Positions 11,501-22,818 of a DNA stretch of 64,000 nucleotides are shown piece by piece. Every line of letters begins with the position of its first letter. The stretch's first letter is position 1. The position numbers and the translations under genes are program-made. The DNA is from Mesaphorura yosii (taxonomy: Eukaryota > Arthropoda > Collembola > Poduromorpha > Tullbergiidae): contig WIXG01000256.1 of NCBI GenBank assembly GCA_009869945.1, positions 51,470-115,469 on the forward strand. Reading direction: 5' to 3'. Under the pieces are notes generated by a model. The model was not told the origin of the DNA, did not search any database, and worked only from the letters and a program-made list of their open reading frames with translations.

Positions 11501-13776
11501 CACGAGAAGTACAAGTAAGAGTAGACAACAGCGAGTCGAATTAGCAATTCTATTTTGAGGGCCAGTGTTAAACTCCGAAGGATACTTCAATTTATATTTA
11601 GAGCTCAGCTACTTCAGCTACAGCGGTACAACAAATTGAATAGCATCATGGAATTAGTTATGCAATTGAATAAATTGTGTGCGGAGATTCAGTTGAGTTT
11701 GTAATTACGTTGACTTGACTTGCTCACTCAAATGCAAATGTTGTGTGGTTTGTGTGCTGCAAACTGCAAGGGAATTGCTGAGATTTGCATAAGAACAGCC
11801 AACTGAGCCAACGTCAAGTTTCCATTTTCATTCATTTTCCATGCAAATCACAATCAGTTTGAACAAATAGATTTGAAATACTTGGACTTTGTATGACTAT
11901 GAGCTTAGTGTGCAAATTTAAGATTGACAATTGGCAAAGTTCGATGGGGCTTCGTAAAATTGTTAAATTCCAGCAATAATTACCCGCCAAGTTAGAATCG
12001 TTGAAATCCATTAATCATTCTGCGCATCGTTCATTATGTTCGGCTCTATTGCAAAGCCGCGTTTGTTCGGATGACGGCAACACTTTTCAGCACGAAGCCT
12101 TACAATTAATTAGCACGAGTGAAAAATATTTCCAAGATTAACCGACCCCGTTCTTAATCCTTATTCAAGAACCTCATGTTCAGATTAGTTATGCTAACCT
12201 GAAGGCTACAAGCCAGCTCCAACTCCATTCTTATTGGGGACGCCTGCTCCTGCTTCTCAGTGCGTTTGTTTGTTTTTAAAAATCTACAGGCGATGGAAGC
12301 TTTTTAATTTCAAGCTGTTTACAAAACACAAACTCTTTTTCTTTACTTACTCTACTTTTGAGAAACAGATAGATGCTCTCGCCAAAAATCAGTGCCAAAA
12401 AATCCGGTGCAATGGAAATCCTATCCGGTCGTAAACGACGCTATTAACTTTATTTACTACGTAATAAAATATTTGATTGCTTTTCCATGAGCTCAATAGA
12501 CTTTACTTTACTGCATATGCAAGTCTGTCAGTTAGTCAAAGAGTCAGAACAACCATTGGTGAATATAACTATAAATCACTCAACGTTCTCTAACGCTCGT
12601 GTAACATTTTCAACGGCTTTGTTAAAAGCGTGTACGTGGAATGAGTGGTGCTTGAAATTAATGCGTTTTTGTTTACAAACCTGAAATATCAATGAACTTG
12701 AGTTGATTCTGGCGTGTGATGTTCTTCAGCGTTGTGATCCGATTTCCCTTCAGTTCTAGTTGCTCCAGGTTAGGAAACACGTTCAGGATCTTGCTAATGG
12801 AAATAGAGTTATACTCCTCCTGACTTTTCCGATGGCGGTTGTAGTACTGGTCGTCTTCCTCAGCAGACTCATCCACATTGTTATTGGACAGATTCAGGAT
12901 TTTGACCGATGACCAGATTATCGCTTTCTTTCTCCTGCTGAACGCTGGCGGCAGTGGCTTTGTGTTTGCTTTTGCATTGTCCGCTGGAGCGCCTGGTTTT
13001 GTATTTAGTGGTCCGCTGCGGCCTTGGCTTTGGCTGCTTTCTACAGGAATGTCGTTGCCGTTACTGTTTCCGTTCCCGTTATTTGTCCAGATCACCGACG
13101 GCTGATAATGATGATGGTATTCGTGATACTCTGCCTCATCTTGCAGCATAAATATTTCATTCAACAAATTATTATGATTATGCCCGAAGCTGGTCTCCGT
13201 GCTCCCACTGTCGGCCGTCGTGCTCTGCGTAATCGAAAGTGAAACCAAGTTTGGAAACAAAATCTTGACATCTTGGAGCTTGATCTGCGTTTTGCTAGAG
13301 GTATTCAGAAAGACACCGTGCTGGATACTACTGAAGTAAGTCTCGTGGTACGGAAGCTCGGATTTGAGTTCAAGTTGACGACAGACTACTTTTGCCAGGG
13401 AATAATACACCGTGCAATGAGGATTGAGTGGTTTTGAATTGTTTTGATCAAGGTTCAAGTAGCTCCATATCGCATTGCCTTCAGCTTCATCACTTTCGCT
13501 GTCATTGTTTACGTCTTTGCTGATGGCGTTCCTCTTGGTCTTAGCAGGTGAGCCACCACTACCGATAAGCTGTTTTTGACCTACATAAAACCTCTCACCA
13601 CCACTGGGCTGGGTTAATGGTAATGGAACCACGGCTGCAGCGTCATTTGATACGGGAACCGACGCCGAAGGGGAAGCTGAGACCGAAGAGTTGTTGCTGG
13701 CTAGAAGCCTCGCGATTGACAAAAGCAATGGCAAGAGCAGTGTTTGACTGTGGTTTGAGACCATCTTCAGATTCAT
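5525..13776 (-). CDS. leucine-rich-repeat single-pass membrane protein, candidate 'halfway' homologue
   Basis: Exons in transcript order: 13776-12681, 9043-8898, 6897-6721, 6240-6076, 5971-5789, 5710-5525 (TGA). All junctions are GT..AG and in phase, giving 650 aa. The hydrophobic start TLLLPLLLSIARLLA looks like a signal peptide and is followed by a low-complexity Ser/Pro/Asn region. Next come repeats VKILNLSNNNV and LEQLELKGNRITTL, a cysteine cap (NPLDCTTEEIKWL to LCDRPP), and an N-type cysteine cap with CRVNCSCEIDYIW and VNCSSRNLTDFP. Further repeats include MNLYLDNNQISSL and QILSLRKNNLTE, then a second cap WHCECRTLSTFKVWL. The helix ILMGLLIILIIGKVM is followed by only about 24 residues. 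The repeat-cap-cap-repeat-cap-TM order is shared with Toll-type ectodomains, but there is no TIR domain. The size and short tail fit insect 'halfway' (singed wings 2); this identity is inferred, so no symbol is given. Confidence 0.85.
6898..8897 (-). other. 2.0-kb intron of the LRR gene
   Basis: Between the two cysteine caps of the LRR protein. It contains a small perfect inverted repeat at 8640-8659 and otherwise nothing I can identify on either strand. Confidence 0.7.
8640..8659. repeat. perfect 9-bp inverted repeat with 2-nt centre
   Basis: ACGAATTCA, then two bases, then TGAATTCGT. The loop is too short for a stable hairpin. It could be a dimeric protein-binding site or chance. Confidence 0.35.
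9044..12680 (-). other. 3.6-kb intron of the LRR gene
   Basis: Separates the large first coding exon from the rest. Only short scattered open frames occur; none shows domain features or paired splice sites. No repeat element recognised. Confidence 0.7.
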
Positions 13777-16203
13777 GGAACCTTGATTGGAAAAATTCGA
13801 ACTAGAATATTCGAATGCTGTCTAATTACGGATCCACTTTCATCTTGAGAAGAGAATGGGGAAGTATAGTTTCACAATAAACTCACGTGCACTTAAATGT
13901 CGTAACTTAAATGTCTGGCTGACCTCAACCGAACGTACTCACTACCACGTTTGACTTTTATGGCATGCACAAATGTGGGCATGAATGAGGTAACAATGTG
14001 CTTGTCAATGTCAACGAAGATTTGGAAACTTCCTTGCGTTCACGCGTTTCGCATTCGCAATCTGCACTGTTTGTTGAGCCGGTGTGGAAAATGTGTGTTC
14101 TTGGCTGAAGAGCCAACTTGAGACTGCTACGACGCTACCGATCATTTGGCCTTAGTTGGCCAACTCAACGCCAACACATTACACAAAGGTGGCTCAGCTC
14201 AGTGTACAGCCGGTCTGGTCGATGCGTACTGCGTGAAGATTTCAGACATTTCATGTCACATCAGCCACACGAATAGTGTAGTGAATGTGAATACGTAGTT
14301 TTGATTTTGATGACATGTTCTAAATCATATTAACATCTACTCAGGATTTGCAACATAATCGTTAGCAAATGTTATTATGCTGATGCTGAAGTCATGAAGT
14401 CCAAACAATAATATTAGCTAGCACTAATGAAGCCATACAGCACATGGTACAAGGAGCAGGATAAACTAGATTCAGTTGTGGTTTGCCCATGTAAAAAATT
14501 AGCACAAGCACGAACATTGTGCAGTACGTAAGCCGAGCCGAATATGGTATTGTAAAGTTTAACTACGTAAATGACAATAATGAGTACAAATTCCAATCCA
14601 TCATTTGACGTAATCAGACCCAAAGCGCTGCTGTTGATTGTTGATCGTTGTGGATTTTCTTGAGCTCTGTCATCTGCAATCTGCATCGGCCCTCAGGTGG
14701 CCAGCAAGTTGTTCAGCCTGAATTCGTCGCCTAAATAGAGACATATGAAAAATGAGACCGGTCAAATCGAGTTAAAACTTGGACACTGCACCTACTGCAC
14801 TACGACTGGAAATATAATGAGTTTGGAATCCTTCGCCTCAACAGACTTTGTAGACTCAACATTTGCGTTTCTCCTCTAAAGCGCCGTTGCTGCGTTGCGT
14901 CTTGTCTCTCGGCTGTAGCTCGGAAAGAAGGCTCAAGGGTCATAAAAAACATCTTCAGCATGGCAAGAGGATTAAAGACACATTTTGTTTTAAGACGCGT
15001 ACGCCTTTGCGCGTGGAATCAAATCACTCCTACAACGAAAAGAAGCTTACAGCTTGGAATCTTTCATCACATAGCGGCATAGCGTATGGGAGAGAATTAA
15101 AGCCGGTCTTATGAAATATTAATCATGAAATGATGCGTGACGTACGAAACGATCTGACATATCATACCAAGATTAAGCAAGACAGTCGACTCTGATTTAT
15201 TATTAGAAAAAAAAGTCAAATGCTATCATAACGCTTCATAAATAAATTGGCTTGGGCATTATAAAAGACTCATTTCTATTTATAGCAAGAAAAGCACGCA
15301 ATCGGCAAACTCTAATCTCATCAACCACGCAGTGACATTTTCTAACACGTTCATTAGTCAATTCTGTGCAATCCGTTTAGTATAAATCTGAAACACCAGT
15401 TCACTGCCTGTAAAATAGACAAAAACGCTTAGGCATTCAACATTTATAGAACTTTCTCAAAGATACATGATTTATTTATGATATCAAATGAATGAATGAA
15501 GTGTAAAAACTTCCGTGGCAGTAAAATGCGTGAGGGCGGGCGTACGAGCGTAACAACTTCCAGAAGCTGCACGGATCGTAGAGTTTCATTTCAGCATTTC
15601 GCAATGAGCAATTAAGTGGGATTCTAAAGGTCTCTTGTGTTGTTCCCGAAATTGGGCGAGAGAATAGAGCTACGCAATAGGAAAGGAGGCCAGAAATTTC
15701 CATACCCGAATCGTCGTTGCACAAGCTGCTTAATTAGTTTTGGCGTATTGTATTTAGGTATGATAACGCGTGACGTGAATTTTCAATAACTTAACCTATT
15801 TGGGTTTGGTGTCAAGCGATGCAATTATTCCATGCTTAAAAGTGAGTGTCCTAACTCCAAATGCTTTTCTGATGTTAACAAACGTCCGTGAATTGTCAAT
15901 GCTGTTCTTCTTTATTAGGTGCAATACTAAATTCTACAGTTTATACACAAGTTCAGAAATATGACACATCGATTTAATGAGTACTTCTTATTAGTTCTTG
16001 TAGTAAGTACGTAAAGATAAGGAACCACAGTTAGGTTACAACTTTGGTAGAACTCTAGCCTGTAAAGAAGTCAGAAGTCATAAAATTAAACATATTAATT
16101 AGGGCTAGCTTCTCTAAATTATTATCACACAGAGAGAATATACGACAGAGTTACGAGTTCTAGAGTAATACTACGTCGCTTTAATCGATCGACCGGCAGA
16201 AAT
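13777..16203. other. intergenic: LRR gene 5' flank and PITPNC1 3' flank
   Basis: The right part holds the PITPNC1 3' UTR, with a minus-strand AATAAA at 15911-15916, about 290 nt past the stop. The left part should contain the LRR gene promoter and non-coding first exon, which I cannot place. A 90-aa minus-strand frame at 14414-14686 has a hydrophobic stretch but no other support. Confidence 0.5.
15911..15916 (-). other. polyadenylation signal AATAAA for PITPNC1
   Basis: TTTATT on the given strand, about 290 nt downstream of the stop codon at 16204. Confidence 0.45.
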
Positions 16204-17476
16204 TCATGACCAGGAAAACCAGGATTTGAGGCTGGTAACAACTGAAGGCTCAGCAGTTACAAGTCCGTCGGGTATTGGCCCTTTGCCCTCTTTTTCTTCC
16301 TCCCCTTCCTCATCTGCGTCGTCCTCTGATTTCTCCGTCTTGTTCTCTTTAAGTTTTGTATTGTCATTGTTGGGAGCCGTGAATACATCGTCCTCACCTG
16401 CTGTGCTACTTTGCTGAACTCTAAGTTGAGCCTGTCTTACTTTTTCATTCGTTTCTGAATGCATTTTTGCTTCATATTCACGAACATCTTCAACTGTCAT
16501 TCCATACCACTCGTCAATCCATGCAAATGCTTGCCGATGTCCTAAAAGTAGCACATCTCGAATGGCCTGAACAAATTTCAAGAAGATACAATTCTTGATG
16601 AAAACGTCCCTTACGAATATCCAAAATTTTGTACATTACCTTCTGAGTATAATCTTCGACCCTTGTCTGCAGCCCCCAAACTTCAAAGCTCGTCTGTACC
16701 AATTTATAGGAACACATTATTGGAATGGATTCTTCCTTCCAATTTTCATTCAGTGGTCCACGTTGGGTCTTGACCGAGTTGAAAAGCTTAGGGTCCTCAG
16801 TCTCCTTGTAATGTTTTGGTTGTAATTCATCCAAGACTATATCTACAAGATCTACTGTACGAGCAGCCGCTTCTTCTGGAGTGAGATCCAAACACTGTAA
16901 AAATGACGGATTTTTATTGTATTTGACCCATCACGACCTTGGCAATATCTGATCAAGATGTACTTACGTTGTCGGTGGTTCCACCATTGTTTTCGTATTT
17001 CGTCTTTATGAATATATTGAATTTGGGTAGGAAAGAACAGGTGTACTCAGTTTCGGTGTATGGATAATAGTTCCATGATTTCTCCGTTATATAAAAGATC
17101 CTCGGGGTGATTGATTGCAGCCAGTATGGAAGTCGACTACACAGAAAAACAAATTCAATCGTGATTTCCCAATAATGCAATCAGCTAATTTAATTAATTA
17201 TTTACCTAGAAAGATGAATACGCTTTTCGGTATATCTTCCGGCTCCATGAACTGAGTCTTCGTGAGGAACGTTGTGGATAACTTCAACTCCTTCTCCACT
17301 CTGACTTTGCTCGTGACTGTGTTTAGCTATCATAAATAACTGTCCAATGTGGTACTGCAAATTAACATGGCTAATTAGTAATTACACCATTCCAAAAAAG
17401 CAACACAACGCCAACGAATCTCACTTACCTCGTCCACGGTGAATGGCATTGGAATCCTGTACTCCTTAGTCAGCAT
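16204..17476 (-). CDS. PITPNC1: cytoplasmic phosphatidylinositol transfer protein, PITPNC1/RdgB-beta
   Basis: Soluble lipid carrier of class IIB PITPs; family members move phosphatidylinositol and phosphatidic acid between membranes. Exons in transcript order: 17476-17429, 17354-17206, 17136-16968, 16894-16640, 16566-16204 (TGA), 327 aa. The start MLTKEYRIPMPFTVDEYHIG is the canonical PITP N-terminus. Conserved blocks follow: FMIAKHSHEQS, GEGVEVIHN, WNYYPYTETEYTCSFLPKF, PIMCSYKLV, FEVWGLQTRVEDY, LLLGHRQAFAWIDEWYGMT and VREYEAKMHSETN. The MHxxTN end of the domain and absence of DDHD/LNS2 modules point to RdgB-beta rather than RdgB. The last 60 or so residues are a very acidic Asp/Glu-rich linker followed by an aromatic end, SLKSWFSWS. 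Introns 1-4 are short (67-77 nt or so). Recognition is very secure. Confidence 0.96.
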
Positions 17477-17507
17477 CGTGGTTGATATAATTATCTTCCC
17501 TCTTCCG

Positions 17508-17786
17508 TCAACGTGTTAAGCGCTGATATTGACTAGGTTGATTTTGTACTGATCTGATTTGTCTGTCTAAATCCGGATTGCCAGAGCGTTCTACTTCAGA
17601 TTGGACCTTTAGTGCGTTGGTCCTCAGTTCTTGCTTGGTGATTGTCCTGCGCATGATGTGGTCATCATTGTGGCCTGCGTAGAAATAAGTAGGTAAAGTT
17701 TTGATTACCAATTTGCGCAGCGACTCAACCGTTTCATAAATATGAACTGACATTACGGAGTAACACCACCGACAAATTAACTTCAC
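17508..17786 (-). other. 92-codon open frame in the PITPNC1 5' leader region
   Basis: An ATG-initiated frame ends 32 nt upstream of the PITPNC1 start on the same strand. It is Lys/Arg-rich and begins MKLICRWCYSVMSVH; I do not recognise it. If the transcript includes this sequence unspliced, it would be a long upstream ORF; it may equally be intron or promoter DNA. Confidence 0.25.
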
Positions 17787-18404
17787 AACGTATCCAACTA
17801 CCTGCCACTCACCTTCACTAACTAGCCCAGTTCCAGTTCAATTGACTGTTATCCAGTCAGTAATAAAGTGAGGTCTCAGCTAAATCACTGCAACTGCAAT
17901 GTTTTTATTTCGTACTTAAATTAAACACATGGTAGTTAATCTGAAATGGAACGCACACCGCACAGGGCTGGACTGCGTTGCGATGTTGCGAAAGAGCACA
18001 GCATTCGTAGTTTCAAGCAGAACGATGCGCGAGGGTCTCTCATTCCGCCACGACAAGCATCAAACTAAATAGCAAGCTGGAAGAGTTCCAGTTCTAGCTC
18101 CAGCTTCGGCGCTGTCCCATGCTTCATCGTGCGTTGCGTACCAAAGGAAACTTCAAGCAATGTTTTAATTAAATTAATTAGAGAGTCAGATTTCAGGAAA
18201 TGAACAATTCTAAGGCTTGTTCGCCAAAGCTTGTTGCAAAATGGGTTTTATCTTGAGTCGCTTGAGCCTACATTTCTTGTAAATTGCAATATTCGTGCAA
18301 TATTGGAAAACTTTGTGAAGCATGAAGTAACCCACGCGAATCGGCTTACAAAACACGCCCTTTGCACACAAGAAGTGCCGAGTTATTAGAACGCGTGTCC
18401 ATTG

Positions 18405-18410
18405 TTTATT
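18405..18410 (-). other. polyadenylation signal AATAAA for GABA transaminase
   Basis: TTTATT on the given strand, about 190 nt downstream of the stop at 18601. Confidence 0.5.
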
Positions 18411-18600
18411 GGAAGAGCCTGATTTCGTAACAGTAGCGTTAATTTCAACGTTCAATGTTCAATACATAAATTCTAGTTTCACAAAGATAGATTCTAGCAC
18501 AGATCTCAAGATTACAGTAATGGAAGACGTATATTGCTGCCAGCACCATGAATCCAAGATGTCCCCTTTGCAGGTGTCCTGTCCCGGCAGGATTTGAAGT

Positions 18601-20773
18601 TTATAAACCCTTGATTATTGATTCGAAAATGTCCAGAAACATGTTGGCATGTTTTGGCTGGAACACCAAAGCAGGCCTAAATCGAATCGCCTTCTCTCCA
18701 CAGCCGCCCATTTGAACACCTGCAAATCAGATCAGTTCGTAATTTCGACGTGTGGTCACAGATGATAATAAAGCTTCGACAGAATGAACTGCACTTACCT
18801 TTTAGCTTCATCTTGCCAATTATCTTGTCTCTTAAAGCGCTTTCAGATGTGTCAATCGCGCAAAATGTCCCTTTACCACGCGCAGAGTTCAAATGATTTG
18901 GATATTTTTTCTAGAATGCGTGACAATGAAAATGATGAGACAACGAAAACGTACTCACGGAATTTCATACTCAATGAAACTTACTTGCAAGTCTTTCAGT
19001 CCATTCATCAACACAGCTCCAGTTTCGTTGACATTCTTCAGGAGGTTGTCTCGCTTGATAACTTCCAAAATCTTTTGCAAAATCTGAACCTTGCTTGGTT
19101 CGCCCATCCAGGTATTAAATATTCTGTATGATTGATCAGATCTGAGACGCCAAAATTAAAATCTTTAGCGAAAAATTCTTGTACATGATGTGCTGCTGGA
19201 AGGAAAGTACTCACTTAAACTCAGGCAAGTGGTAGAACCCTCCAGTTTGCAACTTTTTGCTGAAGGTAACAATGTCCGGAACGAGCGGAAGATCAAAATG
19301 CTCGTGACACCAAAATTTACCGGTCGGTCCACCTCCAGTTTGAACCTCGTCCAAGATGAGTGCAACATTCAACTGGCGGAGAAAATTAGGGAGTTAGCCA
19401 GTGCAGGCTGAAAAACTAAACCTGCCACTTTCAGCATACCTTCTTTGCTAACCGCTGCAAGCCTTGGAAGAATTCACTAGACCCATGATGGTCACCACCT
19501 TCCGCTTGAATTGGTTCGATGATTATGCCAGCCACAGGTCTTCCCTTCCTTTTCCACTGCCCAACTAACTCCTCCACTTCATCCAAGCATTTCTTATCTT
19601 CCTTCTTATTTTCGGCAACGTTCTCTTCAAGTGGATACTTGTACATTGGGAAATGTGCAATTGGCCAATCAAATGCAGGGACGTCCAGCTTGTGGATAGC
19701 TTTTGAGTGGGTTACAGAGAGAGCTCCCAAAGTTCTCCCGTGAAATGCACCTGAAAAATGAGAAGCTCGTTCCGTTAACGCAACGATTTAATTGAAGGCT
19801 TGTTCATTTGCATACGGTCTTACCGTGAAATGAAAGAATTGACAAATGCGGCGAGCCGGGTGGTTCATTGATCATACATGACCCGTAATCATCCATGGTG
19901 AAGTCTCTTCCACCCCTTTCTCGTTTCTGATGCCAAATGAAAACAGCCTTGAAAGCGTTCTCATTGGAGCATGAACCGCACGCCATTGTTTGAAGATGGG
20001 ATAATCCTTTAGGGGCAACCTTTGAAAGATGGACAACATTCAACTCCAGGAACTCAGGCTTTGGTGAATCCATTGTACGTTTTCTCACTCACCGAGTATA
20101 AAGATGATTTCAGTTCGTCTAGCCATGTCGCGCCGGGGTAAACTCCAAGGGCCGGACGGTTCACCAAGCTTTTCTAAAGTAAGAGAAATATGATTTCTGA
20201 AGTTACAAATCTGTCAAATCTTAGTGCGAGCACGATGAAATCAAACATCTGAAACTGATCTTACCACATAGTGCGGATCCTTAAACAAGTTCAGCAGGTC
20301 AGGATGATTGTACCCCAATGGCATGGAAGATATTTGCGTGTACACATCAAGGAACACGTTTCCATCCACATCCACTAGATAATTTCCAATCGAGCGGTCA
20401 TAGTCAGCAAACAGTTGAATACTGCCAACTTGCTGTGGATAATAACTGGTGTTAATCCGTATTCAATTGCCACATGAAATGTTAAATGCCTCATACCTGA
20501 TGCTTTCCCAGTTCATTCATCAACGCCACGGATTTCGGGCCTGGAACTGCTGATGAATTCATACCAGGTCCTTCCGGTTCGCCTGGGACAAGACTGGCCA
20601 TGCTTCTGGAAGCTGTGACATGAAATTATCTGTTAAGCTGGCTGCAGTACTAAAAAAAATTGCAATTGGCATTGCAAATGCGTTCACGACTAACCTGGCC
20701 CGGCATGCCTCTGCACAGACGCGGATCCGGAGTATCGAGGAAGACTCCGACAAAACGTTGCGACTTTTGACAT
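18601..20773 (-). CDS. ABAT: 4-aminobutyrate aminotransferase, mitochondrial
   Basis: PLP enzyme of the GABA shunt; converts GABA and 2-oxoglutarate to succinate semialdehyde and glutamate in the mitochondrial matrix. Exons in transcript order: 20773-20695, 20612-20497, 20432-20265, 20173-20093, 20019-19824, 19750-19440, 19372-19215, 19141-18985, 18910-18799, 18719-18601 (TAA); all in phase, 498 aa against 500 in human. The start gives a basic, Ser/Arg-rich presequence ([20 protein letters not shown]). [11 protein letters not shown] (residues about 160-170) keeps the C-x2-C pair that holds the [2Fe-2S] cluster in the pig enzyme. FHGRTLG keeps the substrate-carboxylate Arg (about 219). LDEVQTGGG gives the cofactor Asp (about 325), and FSKK gives the Schiff-base Lys (356/357). 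The end [16 protein letters not shown] is typical. Complete and apparently functional. Confidence 0.97.
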
Positions 20774-22818
20774 TTTTACACTTTCTCAGGTAGCGAGATT
20801 TGCACTTTTGCAGGGGCACCACAAGCACAGCCCTTCTTATTCCCTCAAATGGGTATCGATAAATGCGAGTTAAAATATCCTGCAAGCGAATGCGTCGCTA
20901 CTTCTTCACTAAAACGTCAACTATTTATGATGACACATGTTTCACATTTCTCAATTAAAGTTAAGTGAGCTCAATTGATTGAACGCAAGACTAAACCAGA
21001 ATACCTCCACAACTGAAGAGTACCAATTAAGCGTATTCAATGTTCATCATAACATCTCCAGTCTCGCATTTGTGTACACAGGACACAAAAGGTAACGCAT
21101 TTAAATTTTTTCAAGGCTATTTTTTACCCTTCATTTCAATCTGGCATGTGTACGTCCGTTCAGCAGCCTCTTTCTCATTTAAGTTACGTAATATCTTCCA
21201 CTTCTAACAAACATCTGAGGCGGCTGAGGTCGTACTAACATTTTACATTTAGTTTGCTTTACTCACTCGGTCGTTCGTATACGAATGCACAATTTTTATT
21301 GTCCTGAAGTGAGTTGGAGATTTGAAGAAGGTCGTACACTGAGACTGGACGACTTGGATATAGTTACAGAGGAACTCGTGATATAATCTTACATGAAAAT
21401 CGAAAATGTTATGTTATTCACCGATTCACGCCCTTATGTTACACAATCTCAAATGGTTAATCACAAATGACCCTTGTGCACTTGAACTTGTTGCAGAAGA
21501 ACAGCATAAACCGCTTGATTGCCCTAGCCGAAACATGTGGTAAGACGTGTGCCACTTTCCGGTTGATCAACTAGCCGATCTCAACGATTTTTTTCACATT
21601 AAAGCTAAAGCTAAAAATAAGCACGCTTGGAATCTCAAACTTCTTCTACCATAATCAAATTCCTTCACTAGTATAGCCACTTCAGCGAGCCGAACAAAGA
21701 TCATATAAACATTATTGGCGTAGCGGACCCATATTTCACTCTAAATTGCATTTTCTGAAACACTACTTATTATTAAAACAGATCATGTTAACTTACTATC
21801 TACTCTAGCGAGCCTGGCCTCCCATTCTCTTAAACGAAACTGTTTTACAACCACCATATGATTCTACTCAAATCCGATAGTATGAACTTGATTTGGACTA
21901 CGCATGGTGGGCGAGTATCGATCGGCCTGTGTCTGGAAACGATGGTTCATAAGTACAAATATGCAATAACCCTGGCGCATACCCGAAAACCGGTACGGTA
22001 CCATAAGTGGAGTAGAACCTAAATGCTTTAAGAGCCGTCTCTGCCATCCAGCATCAACTTTCTTCTGTATTTGTACTTCTGATTCCATCGTATGAACTAC
22101 GCTACTGCTCCAACCAACACAGATAATTTCTAGGGCGCGTTTTCCATTACTGCAATTGCAATACCACAATCCCAGAAGAACACAACCATTATTTCATGCA
22201 GTTAAAACATTTTCAGCTTGTAAAACTGCGTCCTGTCCTGAGCGTGCTAGACCGACAGCCGATTGAAATTATGACTCACTCATTTGCGTTTGCGGGTCGA
22301 GCTCGGACCAATCAACTATAATATGCTTAACCACAGCGACAATGTTGTAATTGACGGGTCGATGTAATTACAGATGGACCAGATAACATTCCACTACCCA
22401 AGGCATTCAGGCATTATCAGTTGTATCAGCAAGTCAGGACTCATTTAGTTATCTCCGTCTCACCAAAAACCGATACGCTATGCGCAGTGTTCTATCAACT
22501 ATCTCCTTCTCCCCTTCTCTTTGTTAAGCTGGATTTGTGCACTTCTTGTCTCGTGAACAAACGGAGGCACAAATGCACAGATTGACTGTGGAACTCATCA
22601 GACAGCGTGGTTTCACGGTTGTACTGGGTCACAGTCGCAACAATTAAGTAATTTACTAGCTATTGAAGCCAGGCTCGCCAGACTGATAATCTGATTTCAA
22701 CGCAACGAATCAACTTCGTATCTAAAGTGACATTCGTCCTTGCTCCTTCGTCATCGTCGCCCTCGAATCACAAGGATCAAGAAACTTGCATAAGTTGGAC
22801 CATTGAAGCTCCTCCAAG
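20774..22818. other. 2.0-kb divergent intergenic region
   Basis: Lies between ABAT (-) and an unrecognised gene (+), so it should hold both promoters. I find no confident TATA box or other motif, and no coding frame with support on either strand. Confidence 0.5.

Larger units (their letters stand above)
17477..18600. other. spacer: PITPNC1 promoter/leader and GABA transaminase 3' UTR
   Basis: A minus-strand AATAAA at 18405-18410 lies about 190 nt past the transaminase stop. Apart from the open frame at 17508-17786 nothing coding is visible. Confidence 0.55.

Noticed and set aside
12878-13242. Plus-strand frames rich in Leu and Arg
   Set aside because: Antisense shadows of the first LRR-gene exon, whose reading is supported by a signal peptide, LRR motifs and phase.
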